Shown here: positions 1-7,108 of the stretch, in pieces
Layout: the number at the start of each line of letters is the position of its first letter
How positions within the stretch are numbered: position 1 is the first letter of the stretch
Source: Pseudomonadota bacterium
GTDB lineage: Bacteria; Pseudomonadota; Alphaproteobacteria; Sphingomonadales; Govanellaceae
Reading direction: 5' to 3'
DNA: 64,000 bases
NCBI GenBank assembly: GCA_003577275.1
Contig: QEVO01000003.1
Location: forward strand, 62,001 to 126,000
Position numbers and translations under genes: made by a program
The notes under the pieces: model-generated
Seen by the model: the letters and a program-made list of their open reading frames with translations, nothing else
Told to the model about the DNA's origin: nothing
Database searches by the model: none

Positions 1-399
1 AAGGGGCGGGTGGTAGCGGCGCTTAAGGCCGAGGGCCGCATCGTCGCCATGGCCGGCGATGGCGTCAACGACGCCCCGGCGCTGGCGGCGGCGGATGTCG
101 GCATCGCCATGGGCACCGGCACCGACGTCGCCATCGAAAGCGCCGGAATCACCCTTCTTAAGGGCGACCTGATGGGCATCGTGCGGGCCCGGCATCTCTC
201 CCGCGCGACCATGGCTAACATCAAGCAAAATCTGGTTTTTGCCTTTGGTTACAATGCCTTAGGCGTACCGATTGCGGCCGGCGTTCTCTATCCCATCGCC
301 GGCATCCTGATCAGCCCGATCTTCGCCGCCGCCGCCATGGCCCTAAGCTCGGTCAGCGTCATCGCCAATGCCTTGCGCCTGCGCGCCGTGCGGTTGTGA
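1..399 (+). CDS. Copper-translocating P-type ATPase, C-terminal fragment (cut by window start)
   Basis: This is the last 132 codons of a P1B-type metal ATPase of the inner membrane; the start lies outside the window. The fragment opens in the P domain, with the hinge motif GDGVNDAP at about residues 19-26 followed by the usual region ending TDVAIESAG. Two final membrane helices follow. The first carries a Tyr-Asn pair (FGYNALG) and the second a Met-x-x-Ser-Ser motif (MALSS), the ligand sets known from Cu(I) ATPases (CopA, subgroup P1B-1), so Cu+ export is the likely role. The N-terminal metal-binding domains and the DKTGT phosphorylation site cannot be seen here. A valine tRNA follows 68 bp downstream. 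The family call is firm; the copper assignment rests on the two helix motifs. Confidence 0.93.
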   Translation, partial: KGRVVAALKAEGRIVAMAGDGVNDAPALAAADVGIAMGTGTDVAIESAGITLLKGDLMGIVRARHLSRATMANIKQNLVFAFGYNALGVPIAAGVLYPIAGILISPIFAAAAMALSSVSVIANALRLRAVRL

Positions 400-467
400 C
401 GCGCCCGGACAGGCGCTTGCCCTGGCCGAAGAGTGCTGTTAGATTGCCGCCGCTCTTCAATCAGAAG

Positions 468-542
468 GGGCGCGTAGCTCAGCGGTAGAGCACTGCGTTC
501 ACATCGCAGGGGTCGCAAGTTCGAACCTTGCCGCGCCCACCA
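468..542 (+). tRNA. tRNA-Val (CAC anticodon), CCA encoded
   Basis: A complete cloverleaf is visible. The acceptor stem GGGCGCG (468-474) pairs with CGCGCCC (532-538). The D arm is GCTC/GAGC, the anticodon stem CTGCG/CGCAG encloses the loop TTCACAT with anticodon CAC at 500-502, and the T arm GCAAG-TTCGAAC-CTTGC is canonical. The discriminator A is at 539 and CCA is encoded at 540-542. CAC reads the GUG valine codon, which is common in a GC-rich genome. Confidence 0.96.
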
Positions 543-599
543 TCGTTTACGAAAAAAATCAGCCGGCGGCCGGGGCTTACCGGCCATCGCTCGGCGGTG

Positions 600-613
600 T
601 TGACCGCCGTCAG
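600..613 (+). promoter_or_regulatory. Crp/Fnr-type box upstream of pgi
   Basis: The sequence TTGAC-CGCC-GTCAG matches nine of ten positions of the palindrome TTGAC-N4-GTCAA that recurs in this island. Its centre (606.5) is 60 bp before the pgi start codon. A poor -10 hexamer (TACAGA, 636-641) lies 32 bp from the box centre, in line with class II spacing. Binding is inferred, not shown. Confidence 0.6.
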
Positions 614-666
614 TGCCATCGCATCTCCCCCTCTTTACAGATTAAGCGGGCAGGAGCGGGCGTCTG

Positions 667-1953
667 ATGTTTTTGCAAAGATTGCGTGTCCCCGATCTCG
701 ATCTGTCGCCGGATTTGGCCAGGTTATTGGGCCTCGTTCGCTACTTGGCGGGGGATGGTCGCGATCGCCACCGCTTTATCGGCTATGCCGCAAAGGATGA
801 CGACTTGGCGGCGCTGCGGCCGCATGCCGAGCGCATTCGCGCCACGTTTGCCTCGGTCGTGGTGCTGGCCACCGGCGCTTCGGCGGTTGGCGCCAAGGCG
901 CTGATCTGCGCCTGCGCGGCGGCCCGCGCTGAGTCCGGCGCGCCGCGCATCCATTTTGCCGATAATCTCTCCGCCTCCACCCTGGCGCCGCTGTTGCAGA
1001 CGCTTGACCTGCGCGCAACGCATTTCCTGGTCATTTCCAAATCCGGCCGCACGGTGGAAACATTGGTGCAGTTCATGGTGTTTCTCGAAGCCGCGCGCGC
1101 CGCGGTGGGGACGCGGTTGGCGCAACATTTTACGGTCATCACCAGTCTCGGCGATAACCCATTACGCCACCTGGCCGCTCTGGAAGGCTTGCCGATCTTT
1201 GATTGCGATCCTGATCTTGATGGTTGCTTTGCGGCGTTTTCGCTGGTCGGCGCGCTGCCGATGCTGGTGGCCGGTTTTGATCCGGCGCGGTTGCGCCAGG
1301 GCGGCGCCGCCATGTTGGAGCGGGTGTTCCGCGCCAGCAATGTGCGCGCCATCCCGAGCGCGCTGGGCGCCGCCGCTCATTTCCGCCTTGCCGCAAATGG
1401 CAAATGCGCGGCGCACGTGCTCATGACCTATGATCAGCGGCTGATGGAGCTGACGCAATGGCATCGGCATTTATGGGCGGAAAGCCTGGGCAAGAACGGC
1501 TGCGGCACAACGCCGCTCGTTGCGCTCGGCCCGCTGGATCAGCACAGCCAAATGCAGTTTTATCTGGAGGGACCCTCCGACAAGTTCGTCACCATTCTGA
1601 CCTCTGGTTCGCTCGCCGCCGGTCCGGCGGTGCCGGAGGCGGCTTGCCTGCGCCATCCCGATCTACGTTATCTTGCCCGCCAGCGCATCGCCGACATCGT
1701 CGCGGCGGAGGCGCACGCCACCATCGAAACCCTGGCGCAGGCCGGCCGGCCGCTACGGCGCATCACCATTTCCGAGCCCGATGAAAAAACCTTGGGCGCG
1801 CTGATGATGCACTTCATGTTGGAAACGGTGTTTACGGCGCACCTGTTCGGCATCGATCCTTACGGCCAACCGGCTGTGAGGGAAGAAAAAATCCTCGCCA
1901 TAGATCATTTGAATGATGCCCGGACGCCGCCTGTCGTCGGGCGCATCGCGTAA
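667..1953 (+). CDS. pgi: Glucose-6-phosphate isomerase, short form
   Basis: The product interconverts glucose 6-phosphate and fructose 6-phosphate in the cytoplasm. The 428-residue protein has the sugar-phosphate signature ISKSGRT at about 123-129, the catalytic-region motif WAESLGK at 270-276 and GPLDQHSQ at 288-295, followed by the phosphate-binding segment EGPSDKF. It is of the short class of about 430-450 residues (as in Bacillus) and not the 550-residue form common in proteobacteria, so it could be a second, condition-specific isozyme. A GGAG sits 10 bp before the ATG. The gene has its own Crp/Fnr-type box. Together with the glycogen genes and fructose-bisphosphatase of this window it would link gluconeogenic carbon to storage glucan. 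The assignment is sure; the conditions of use are inferred. Confidence 0.93.
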   Translation: MFLQRLRVPDLDLSPDLARLLGLVRYLAGDGRDRHRFIGYAAKDDDLAALRPHAERIRATFASVVVLATGASAVGAKALICACAAARAESGAPRIHFADNLSASTLAPLLQTLDLRATHFLVISKSGRTVETLVQFMVFLEAARAAVGTRLAQHFTVITSLGDNPLRHLAALEGLPIFDCDPDLDGCFAAFSLVGALPMLVAGFDPARLRQGGAAMLERVFRASNVRAIPSALGAAAHFRLAANGKCAAHVLMTYDQRLMELTQWHRHLWAESLGKNGCGTTPLVALGPLDQHSQMQFYLEGPSDKFVTILTSGSLAAGPAVPEAACLRHPDLRYLARQRIADIVAAEAHATIETLAQAGRPLRRITISEPDEKTLGALMMHFMLETVFTAHLFGIDPYGQPAVREEKILAIDHLNDARTPPVVGRIA

Positions 1954-1959
1954 TGGCGG

Positions 1960-1973
1960 TTGACGGCCGTCAG
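1960..1973 (+). promoter_or_regulatory. Crp/Fnr-type box upstream of the CBS-pair gene
   Basis: TTGAC-GGCC-GTCAG, nine of ten match to the recurring palindrome; the half-sites and core equal those of the perfect glgB site except for the last base. The centre is 62 bp before the ATG at 2029, and a -10-like TATCAC (1997-2002) is 33 bp from the centre. The box begins just after the pgi stop codon, so the CBS gene probably has its own promoter and is not only read through from pgi. Confidence 0.65.
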
Positions 1974-2028
1974 TGACGGATGGCGGCCATCTGCGCTATC
2001 ACTCTTCATCGCATGGAAGGAGACCGTC

Positions 2029-2490
2029 ATGAAAGTCAAGGAAATCATGAGTCCCAAGGTCATCACCATCAACAAGACCGAAAGCATTGCCGATGCGGCG
2101 CGCAAAATGCGCGACAATGATATCGGTTTTCTGCCGGTGATGGCGGAAGGTAAAGTGATCGGCGTGGTGACCGATCGCGATATTACCTGCCGCGGCGTCA
2201 CCCGCGAGCGTGAGCCCAAGGATGTCCGCATCAGCGATGTCATGTCGCCGGACGCGGTATGGTGTCACGCCAATGAAGAGGTCAGTGACGCCATCCGGCT
2301 GATGGAGGGACGGCAGATTCGCCGTCTGCCGGTGCTCGACGCGCAGCAGAACCTGGTTGGCATGCTGAGCTTAGGCAACGTTTCGACTCATGTGCCGCAT
2401 GAGCTGGCCGGCGAGGCGATCGAAGCGATTTCACGGCCTGCGCCACGACCGCCGGCAGGTAGAACCGAAGCTGGCCGCACGGCTGCTTAA
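2029..2490 (+). CDS. CBS-domain pair protein
   Basis: The 153-residue protein consists almost wholly of two CBS motifs, at about residues 7-63 (starting VKEIMSPKV) and 72-130 (starting VSDVMSPD-like, ending NLVGMLSLGNV). Such pairs form a Bateman module that binds adenine nucleotides or other ligands and senses energy state. The length and lack of any attached enzyme resemble stress-induced stand-alone CBS proteins such as mycobacterial Hrp1. The start at 2029 is chosen because AAGGAG lies 9 bp upstream and because the Crp/Fnr-type box at 1960 would otherwise fall inside the gene. The last codons overlap the convergent Crp/Fnr-type gene by 4 bp. Family sure; partner and ligand unknown. Confidence 0.9.
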   Translation: MKVKEIMSPKVITINKTESIADAARKMRDNDIGFLPVMAEGKVIGVVTDRDITCRGVTREREPKDVRISDVMSPDAVWCHANEEVSDAIRLMEGRQIRRLPVLDAQQNLVGMLSLGNVSTHVPHELAGEAIEAISRPAPRPPAGRTEAGRTAA

Positions 2491-3206
2491 TTGCAGGCTT
2501 CCTCGGCAAGTCTGGTCAGCTTGGCGATATTGCGCAGACGAACACGATAGGGTGTGTCTGCTAGAATGAGGCCGTCGCGCTTGAATTTGGTCAGGGTGCG
2601 GCACAATGTTTCCGGCGCCATGCCGAGATAATCGGCGATATCGGCGCGCGACATCGGCATCTCCACCACTGGCATGCCGGTGGCGGCGCACGCCGGCGGC
2701 CGCTTGTGCTGCAACAGAAACCACGCCACCTTTCCCGCCGGACTCTTGCGGCTCAAGATGAACATCTTCTCCTGCGTCACCGTCAATTCCCGGCATGTCG
2801 CCTCCAGCAGGCGCTTGGCGAACGATGGGCTGCGCCCCAGCACGCGATCCAGGCTAGCGCGGGAAATCCGCCTCACTTGGCAAGGGGTTACCGCTTCGGC
2901 GGAATAGGGATAATCAGCATCCATGGCAAAGCCGACGATGGCGCCGGCGCGAAAGAACCCCAGCACGCCGCGCCGGCCGCTTAGGAAAGTTTTATAAAGC
3001 TCGACTGTTCCCGTGCAAATTTCAAAGATGGCATCCGCCGAATCGCCTTCGAAGAAAAGCGTTTGTTTGCGGGGAAATTCACTCACGCCAGCGCTGGGCA
3101 GTTGTTCGCTGATGCCGGTATTTTTCAAGTAAGGAAGCGCGCGCGCTGCGCCGCCGGCGTATTTAGATTTAAGAATGATGCCGGACTGGGAAGCTTGTTC
3201 CATCAT
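2487..3206 (-). CDS. Crp/Fnr-family transcriptional regulator (lacks Fnr iron-sulphur cysteines)
   Basis: The 239-residue protein has a cyclic-nucleotide-binding-like beta-roll (about residues 40-150), a long dimer helix, and a C-terminal winged helix-turn-helix (about 185-230) with the motif SRADIADYLGM and recognition helix PETLCRTLTKFK. The Glu and Arg flanking the recognition-helix core are placed as in Fnr/FixK proteins, which read TTGA half-sites. No N-terminal Cys cluster of Fnr is present, so it should not sense oxygen through its own [4Fe-4S] centre; FixK-, Dnr- or Nnr-like behaviour is more likely. AGGAG precedes the tandem ATGs at 3206 and 3203. It is transcribed away from the response regulator gene and lies among eight TTGAC-N4-GTCAA boxes, so it is the obvious candidate for the regulator of the island. 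Ligand unknown. Confidence 0.92.
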   Translation of the reverse strand: MMEQASQSGIILKSKYAGGAARALPYLKNTGISEQLPSAGVSEFPRKQTLFFEGDSADAIFEICTGTVELYKTFLSGRRGVLGFFRAGAIVGFAMDADYPYSAEAVTPCQVRRISRASLDRVLGRSPSFAKRLLEATCRELTVTQEKMFILSRKSPAGKVAWFLLQHKRPPACAATGMPVVEMPMSRADIADYLGMAPETLCRTLTKFKRDGLILADTPYRVRLRNIAKLTRLAEEACN

Positions 3207-3307
3207 TGTTCTCCTAGGGGGCGGAGAGAAGGCGAAGTTTTTTTGAAGTCAGGAAGCGAAGAATAGGGATTCTGCCAGACCATTGAATCCGGGTGATTAC
3301 TGATTTC

Positions 3308-3328
3308 GCGACAATTGGTGACAAATTG
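3308..3328 (+). promoter_or_regulatory. Tandem direct repeat upstream of the response regulator gene
   Basis: Two head-to-tail elements, GCGACAATTG (3308-3317) and GTGACAAATTG (3318-3328), repeat with a 10-11 bp period, the layout typical of OmpR/PhoB-family binding sites. They lie about 80 bp before the OmpR-type gene and 100 bp before the divergent Crp/Fnr gene, so they could serve autoregulation. The GTGACA core recurs upstream of the multihaem operon at 28391-28409. Functional role inferred. Confidence 0.35.
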
Positions 3329-3405
3329 AAGCTTTTTGTGGCAGACTTGCCGCACCAAGAAAAAATTATCGAGGTGCCGGGGGGATCCTCCATGGAGGTT
3401 CGCCT

Positions 3406-4122
3406 ATGGAAACGGTTCTTGTTGTCGATGATAACGCGGAAGTTCAGCAAATGCTGCGGGACTATCTGGCGGAACATGGCTTTCATGTCTGCTCGGCAAA
3501 TTCCCTCTTAAGCGCTAAAGCCTCGATTGAGGAGCGTCGGCCCAGCATCATCATTCTCGATTCCATGTTGCATGGCGAGCATGGCATTGAATTTCTTAAA
3601 TATGTTCGCCAATCGCACCCTGATATCGGACTGCTCGTGGTGAGCGAACGGGCGGATGTGGTGGATCGCATCATCGGCTTGGAAGTTGGCGCCGACGATT
3701 ACATCGCCAAACCCTTTCATCTGCGCGAGGTGCTGGCGCGGGTGAAAAGCGTGCTGCGTCGATCCGGCGCTGCCGTCATGCCGGACTCCCTGATACGCAG
3801 CGACGTTTTCTGTTTCGAGGATTGGCGAATCGACACCGACCGACACAAGGTGATTTCCGGCCATGGCGAGGAAATCTCATTGACTTCCGGGGAATATAAG
3901 CTGCTGGAAGTATTCGTTCGCCACCCACATCGGGTGTTAAGTCGGGACCACCTCTTGGAGATGATGACATCGCGGCGCTGGGAGCCGTTCGATCGCAGCG
4001 TCGATACGCGGGTGCGCCGCTTGCGCGCCAAAATCGAGGAGGATCCGGCGCAGCCGCGATTCATCCTCACCATTCGCGGCGAGGGCTACCTGTTTGCCGC
4101 CAATGTCAAACGCGCCTCCTGA
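3406..4122 (+). CDS. OmpR/PhoB-family response regulator, orphan
   Basis: The 238-residue protein has a receiver domain (1-120) with the acidic pair D8-D9, phosphoacceptor D52 (in IIILDSML), S80 at the switch position and K102 (AKPF). A winged-helix DNA-binding domain follows at about 140-235, with the transactivation-loop region around HRVLSRDHLLEMM and the C-terminal hairpin GEGYLF. AGGTT-type Shine-Dalgarno (GGAGGTT) precedes the ATG by 5 bp. No histidine kinase gene is next to it; the two kinases in this window are about 50 kb away and adjoin each other. It is divergent from the Crp/Fnr regulator, so the two may form one control circuit. All receiver residues needed for phosphorylation are present. 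Confidence 0.93.
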   Translation: METVLVVDDNAEVQQMLRDYLAEHGFHVCSANSLLSAKASIEERRPSIIILDSMLHGEHGIEFLKYVRQSHPDIGLLVVSERADVVDRIIGLEVGADDYIAKPFHLREVLARVKSVLRRSGAAVMPDSLIRSDVFCFEDWRIDTDRHKVISGHGEEISLTSGEYKLLEVFVRHPHRVLSRDHLLEMMTSRRWEPFDRSVDTRVRRLRAKIEEDPAQPRFILTIRGEGYLFAANVKRAS

Positions 4123-4150
4123 TATGCCTTCACCCCAGTGTGGCGGAACT

Positions 4151-4192
4151 GAAGTTCGCAACCAGCGCGGCATCCGTTTTGAGGCGAACTTC
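4151..4192. repeat. Inverted repeat downstream of the response regulator gene
   Basis: Perfect 9-bp arms GAAGTTCGC (4151-4159) and GCGAACTTC (4184-4192) enclose a 24-nt spacer. There is no U-tract, so it is a weak candidate for a terminator; it could also protect an mRNA 3' end. Confidence 0.35.
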
Positions 4193-4215
4193 GGCTCCAG
4201 GACGCAAGAAACACG

Positions 4216-4229
4216 TTGACGCCGATCAA
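4216..4229 (+). promoter_or_regulatory. Crp/Fnr-type box upstream of the hydrolase-PRT-HPF operon
   Basis: TTGAC-GCCG-ATCAA, a nine of ten match with one half-site of the Fnr form (ATCAA). A good -10 hexamer TATGAT (4253-4258, five of six to TATAAT) is centred 33 bp from the box centre, the best promoter of the set. Transcription would then begin near 4265, too close to the ATG at 4273, which favours the start codon at 4291. Confidence 0.68.
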
Positions 4230-4290
4230 TTCCGGCTGCTGCATCAGAGTGTTATGATGCTCAACGATTACCATGGCGGATGGGTGGTTC

Positions 4291-4947
4291 ATGCCTAATC
4301 CCACGCTGGAGAGAGGGGAGACCGTCGCCATCGGGCCCTTAAAGCTCGAAGGCTATCTCCATGCGCCGGCCGCTGCCCACGCCATCGTGGTTTTTGTTCA
4401 TGGTTCCGGCAGCAGCCGTTTTAGTCCACGCAATCAATACGTTGCCGAAAGATTGGTCCAGCGCGGCTTCGCCACCCTGCTGTTTGACCTGCTGACGGAG
4501 GAAGAAGCGCGGCTGCGCGCCAATGTGTTCGATATCCCGTTCCTGGCCGATCACTTGGTCATGGCCAGCGAATGGCTGCGCCGCCAGCCGAAGCTGCAAC
4601 ATCTTGCCCTCGGCTACTTCGGGGCCAGCACCGGCGCGGCCGCGGCGTTCGTTGCGGCGGCCGATCCTTCCTGCGGCGTCAAAGCCATTGTATCGCGGGG
4701 CGGTCGGCCTGATCTGGCGGGCGATGCGTTGGCCCGGGTCATGGCGCCAACGCTCTTGATCGTCGGCGGCCACGATCTGGAAGTGCTGGAATTGAACGAG
4801 GACGCCTATTTGCATTTGGCGGGTCCGAAGCGTCTGGCGGTGGTGCCCGGCGCCACGCACCTATTCGAAGAGCCGGGCACGCTTGATCAGGTGGTCGACC
4901 TCGCCGCAGCCTGGTTTGAACGCTATCTTGTTGAACAGGATGAATAA
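4291..4947 (+). CDS. Alpha/beta hydrolase (dienelactone hydrolase-like)
   Basis: The 218-residue protein shows the alpha/beta-hydrolase fold: a VFVHGSGSSR oxyanion-hole region near residue 33, the nucleophile-elbow region GYFGASTGAAAA (Ser in GAST) near 110, an Asp after LLIVGGHD, and a late His in PGATHLFEE, giving a plausible Ser-Asp-His triad. Substrate unknown. An ATG 18 bp upstream is in frame but poorly spaced from the predicted transcription start. The gene is followed after 3 bp by a phosphoribosyltransferase. The same pair of activities is known as a single fused polypeptide in the mycobacterial dormancy regulon protein Rv0571c, which supports a linked function. First gene of a three-gene operon behind a Crp/Fnr-type box. 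Confidence 0.85.
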   Translation: MPNPTLERGETVAIGPLKLEGYLHAPAAAHAIVVFVHGSGSSRFSPRNQYVAERLVQRGFATLLFDLLTEEEARLRANVFDIPFLADHLVMASEWLRRQPKLQHLALGYFGASTGAAAAFVAAADPSCGVKAIVSRGGRPDLAGDALARVMAPTLLIVGGHDLEVLELNEDAYLHLAGPKRLAVVPGATHLFEEPGTLDQVVDLAAAWFERYLVEQDE

Positions 4948-4950
4948 TCG

Positions 4951-5619
4951 ATGTTTGCCGATCGCCGAGAGGCCGGCCGCAAGCTGGCCAAGCGTCTCGC
5001 TCACTTCCGCAAGGAGCAGCCGCTGGTGCTGGCGTTGCCGCGCGGCGGCGCACCCATCGGGTATGAGGTCGCCAAGGCGCTTGACGCCGAGCTTGACATT
5101 GTCATAGCCCGCAAAATCGGCACGCCGGGACAGCCGGAACTGGCGTTGGGCGCCATCGTCGATGGCGAGCATCCGGAAGTGGTGATCAATGATGACGTGA
5201 TGCGGGCGGTATCGCCCTCGCCGGCATTTCTGGAGCGGGAAAAGCAATCCTTACTGCGCGAAATCGCGCGGCGCGAAAAAGTGTACCGCGCCGGACGCAA
5301 GAAACCGGCGGTCGCCGGTCGCACGGTGATCGTGGTCGATGACGGCATCGCCACCGGGGCGACGGTGCGCGCGGCGCTCTATGCGTTGCGCCGGGCGGGG
5401 CCGAAGCGCTTGGTACTGGCGACGCCGGTGGCGCCGGCGGATACCGTCGCCGTGTTGGCGCAGGATGCCGATGAGGTGATTTGCCTGGAAACGCCTGAGC
5501 CGTTCTACGCCATCAGTCTGCATTACGGTGATTTTCCCCAACTGGACGATGCTGAAGTGACGGAGATTCTTGCTCAAAGCTGGGCGGCGCGCGCGAGGAA
5601 GGCGGCGGCGTCCTCTTGA
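4951..5619 (+). CDS. Phosphoribosyltransferase-family protein
   Basis: The 222-residue protein has a type I phosphoribosyltransferase fold, with the PRPP-binding loop VIVVDDGIATGATVRA at about residues 126-141 and the early substrate loop LPRGGAPIGYEVA near 29-41. The insert with many charged residues (about 85-120) between them is typical of the stand-alone family often found next to dienelactone-hydrolase-like genes; it does not match purine or pyrimidine salvage enzymes closely enough to name a base. It starts 3 bp after the hydrolase stop and ends 30 bp before the hibernation-factor gene, so the three are probably one transcript. The PRPP synthetase gene at 22937, also behind the same kind of box, could supply its substrate. 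Confidence 0.88.
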   Translation: MFADRREAGRKLAKRLAHFRKEQPLVLALPRGGAPIGYEVAKALDAELDIVIARKIGTPGQPELALGAIVDGEHPEVVINDDVMRAVSPSPAFLEREKQSLLREIARREKVYRAGRKKPAVAGRTVIVVDDGIATGATVRAALYALRRAGPKRLVLATPVAPADTVAVLAQDADEVICLETPEPFYAISLHYGDFPQLDDAEVTEILAQSWAARARKAAASS

Positions 5620-5649
5620 AACCGCTACAACACGTGAGGCACTGAGATT

Positions 5650-6219
5650 ATGCAAGTCCCCATTGAAATCGCCTATCAAGGCATGGAGCGTTCTGAGGCG
5701 TTGGATCAGCGCATCCGCGAGGAGGTCGACAAGCTCGAAACGTTCCATCCCCGCCTCACCTCCTGCCGGGTGGTGGTTACCGCGCCGCACCGCCGCCATC
5801 ATCAGGGCAACCTCTATACAATCCGCGTACATCTGGAAGCGCCAGGCGGCGTGGACGTCACCGTCAATCGCAATCCCAGCGCCAAACACGCGCACGAAGA
5901 CCCCTATGTCGCGGTGCGCGACGCCTTCATGGCGGCGCGCCGCCAATTGCAGGACCGAACGCGCAAACAGCAAGGCAAAGTAAAGAGCCACGAGATCGCG
6001 CCGCACGGCAAAATCACCCGCCTTTTCAAGGAAGGAGGATACGGCTTCATCGCCGCCGCCGATGGCCGGGAGATTTATTTTCACCGCCACGCGGTGGCGG
6101 ATGATGAATTTTCCAAACTATCGCCGGGCGATGAGGTGCGGTTTGAAGAAGTGGAGGGCGACAAGGGGCCGCAGGCAACCATCGTGCGCGCCGTCGGCAA
6201 GCACCATCTTGTGGAGTAA
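5650..6219 (+). CDS. Ribosome hibernation factor (HPF/RaiA) fused to a cold-shock domain
   Basis: Residues 1-110 match the HPF/RaiA (sigma-54 modulation) fold that binds the 30S decoding region and blocks translation in resting cells; the start QVPIEIAYQGM and the conserved basic stretch are visible. Residues about 118-185 form a cold-shock-type OB fold, with the RNP-like segments GGYGFIAAADG and EIYFHRHAV and the phrase LSPGDEVRFEE. The usual long HPF instead carries an S30AE C-terminal dimerisation domain, so this is a different architecture, known in some alpha- and betaproteobacteria. Last gene of the hydrolase-PRT operon. A role in ribosome stabilisation under low energy or low oxygen is inferred from its company and the Crp/Fnr-type box. 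Confidence 0.92.
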   Translation: MQVPIEIAYQGMERSEALDQRIREEVDKLETFHPRLTSCRVVVTAPHRRHHQGNLYTIRVHLEAPGGVDVTVNRNPSAKHAHEDPYVAVRDAFMAARRQLQDRTRKQQGKVKSHEIAPHGKITRLFKEGGYGFIAAADGREIYFHRHAVADDEFSKLSPGDEVRFEEVEGDKGPQATIVRAVGKHHLVE

Positions 6220-6273
6220 AGTCTTAGAGCGCTATGCGTTTAAATAGAATCGTGTGCAAGCATAGTGTGTTTT

Positions 6274-6345
6274 GTCATCCGCTTGATAAGCGGGGATCCA
6301 GTTCTTTGATTTCACTATGGATTCCCGCTTATCAAGGGAATGGCG
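6274..6345. repeat. Dispersed intergenic palindromic element (GTCATCC...GGATTCCCGC type)
   Basis: An imperfect inverted repeat: a left arm with GCTTGATAAGCGGGGATCC and a right arm with GGATTCCCGCTTATCAAG flank a short AT-rich centre. It resembles a widespread class of proteobacterial intergenic repeats that form long hairpins. It lies between convergent genes and may help end both transcripts. One copy in the window. Confidence 0.6.
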
Positions 6346-6392
6346 ATTATAGGCTGATTATGGCCGCGCCTAACCACATTTTGTTCTAGGAG

Positions 6393-6704
6393 TTACACCG
6401 CCGCCCGCGGCATGCTGCGCACGATGGACTTGAAGTTCGACCAATCAATGGCTGGCCACAGCTCGGTACGGCCATGGCCGAAGGTGCGCACCAGGGTCAC
6501 CACCTTCATCGCCGTTTCCGCATCCGGGGCATGGAAGATATCAAGATAATTGTAAGGGCCGAACAAGGCGTAATTGCCGATCCAGTCGATGTTGGGACAT
6601 ATTTCTTCAATCTTTTCCTCGACTTGTTTTTCAAGCAATTCCAGCGTTTTAGGATCGCTTTGGCGGTCAGCCGATAATTCCGTCGCCATGACATAAAGCG
6701 GCAT
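6393..6704 (-). CDS. GYD-domain small protein
   Basis: The 103-residue protein has the ferredoxin-like alpha/beta layout of GYD-domain proteins, with the family segments NYALFGPYNYLDIFHAPD (central strand and turn) and AMKVVTLVRTFGHGRTELWPAI. The biochemical role of the family is not established. A GGAGAACG ribosome site lies before the ATG. A Crp/Fnr-type box centred 66 bp upstream (6764-6777) and a -10-like TATAGA (6743-6738) indicate control with the other island genes. It is monocistronic and convergent with the hibernation-factor operon. Confidence 0.85.
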   Translation of the reverse strand: MPLYVMATELSADRQSDPKTLELLEKQVEEKIEEICPNIDWIGNYALFGPYNYLDIFHAPDAETAMKVVTLVRTFGHGRTELWPAIDWSNFKSIVRSMPRAAV

Positions 6705-6763
6705 GGGTCGTTCTCCGCTTGGGGGTTAAGCTTTACCTCTATATCGCCGCGAGAGGATACGCA

Positions 6764-6777
6764 TTGACCGCCATCAG
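6764..6777 (-). promoter_or_regulatory. Crp/Fnr-type box upstream of the GYD gene
   Basis: TTGAC-CGCC-ATCAG on the plus strand (the motif is palindromic); eight of ten match. The minus-strand -10-like TATAGA at 6743-6738 is centred 30 bp away. The box overlaps the stop codon of the next gene upstream. Confidence 0.55.
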
Positions 6778-7028
6778 CTTCGCCGCTCTTCCTCAAGGCG
6801 CTGATCTTCAAACAAAATCTCAAAAATTCGCGCGGCGTTGCCGGAAAGATTGTGGGTCAATCGTCGCCCCAGATCGCTGTTGCCGCTGTCCCACGCCAGC
6901 GCCTCTTCCAAATCTTCGATGGCGCCGCCGGTATCCAGGATGGCCAGTACGCGATGATCGGCGATGTCGCCCGCTAGGCGGCGAATATCCGCCGCCGTCA
7001 ATTGCTTGGTGGCTGCTTTCTTGGTCAT
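6774..7028 (-). CDS. Small hypothetical protein, 84 residues
   Basis: I recognise no named domain. The protein begins MTKKAATKQLTAADIRRLAG and continues with an acidic, helical segment (DIADHRVLAILDTGGAIEDL) and a C-terminal amphipathic helix rich in Glu/Arg. It looks like a small, fully helical cytoplasmic protein; similar short proteins occur in other Rhodospirillales as far as I recall. The start is set at 7028 because GGGAGCC precedes this ATG and the upstream extension is low-complexity. It has its own Crp/Fnr-type box 73 bp upstream with a -10-like TATGCT (7072-7067), which is the best evidence that it is a real member of the island. Confidence 0.72.
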   Translation of the reverse strand: MTKKAATKQLTAADIRRLAGDIADHRVLAILDTGGAIEDLEEALAWDSGNSDLGRRLTHNLSGNAARIFEILFEDQRLEEERRS

Positions 7029-7094
7029 CGTCGAGGCTCCCCTCTGCGCGCTGCGGATCAGTCCGCAGCATACGCGCGCTTGCGACCTTACGAA

Positions 7095-7108
7095 TTGATC
7101 GCCGTCAG
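7095..7108 (-). promoter_or_regulatory. Crp/Fnr-type box upstream of the 84-residue protein gene
   Basis: TTGAT-CGCC-GTCAG; the left half is the Fnr form TTGAT. The minus-strand -10-like TATGCT (7072-7067) is centred 32 bp away, the same spacing as at the other boxes. Confidence 0.55.

Noticed and set aside
468..542. tRNA as an integration site of a genomic island
   Set aside because: No integrase gene and no repeated copy of the tRNA 3' end was found in the window, so a mobile origin of the island is not supported here.
3280..3300. TTGAATCCGGGTGA as an autoregulatory box of the Crp/Fnr gene
   Set aside because: Its right half does not match the palindrome; too weak to count.
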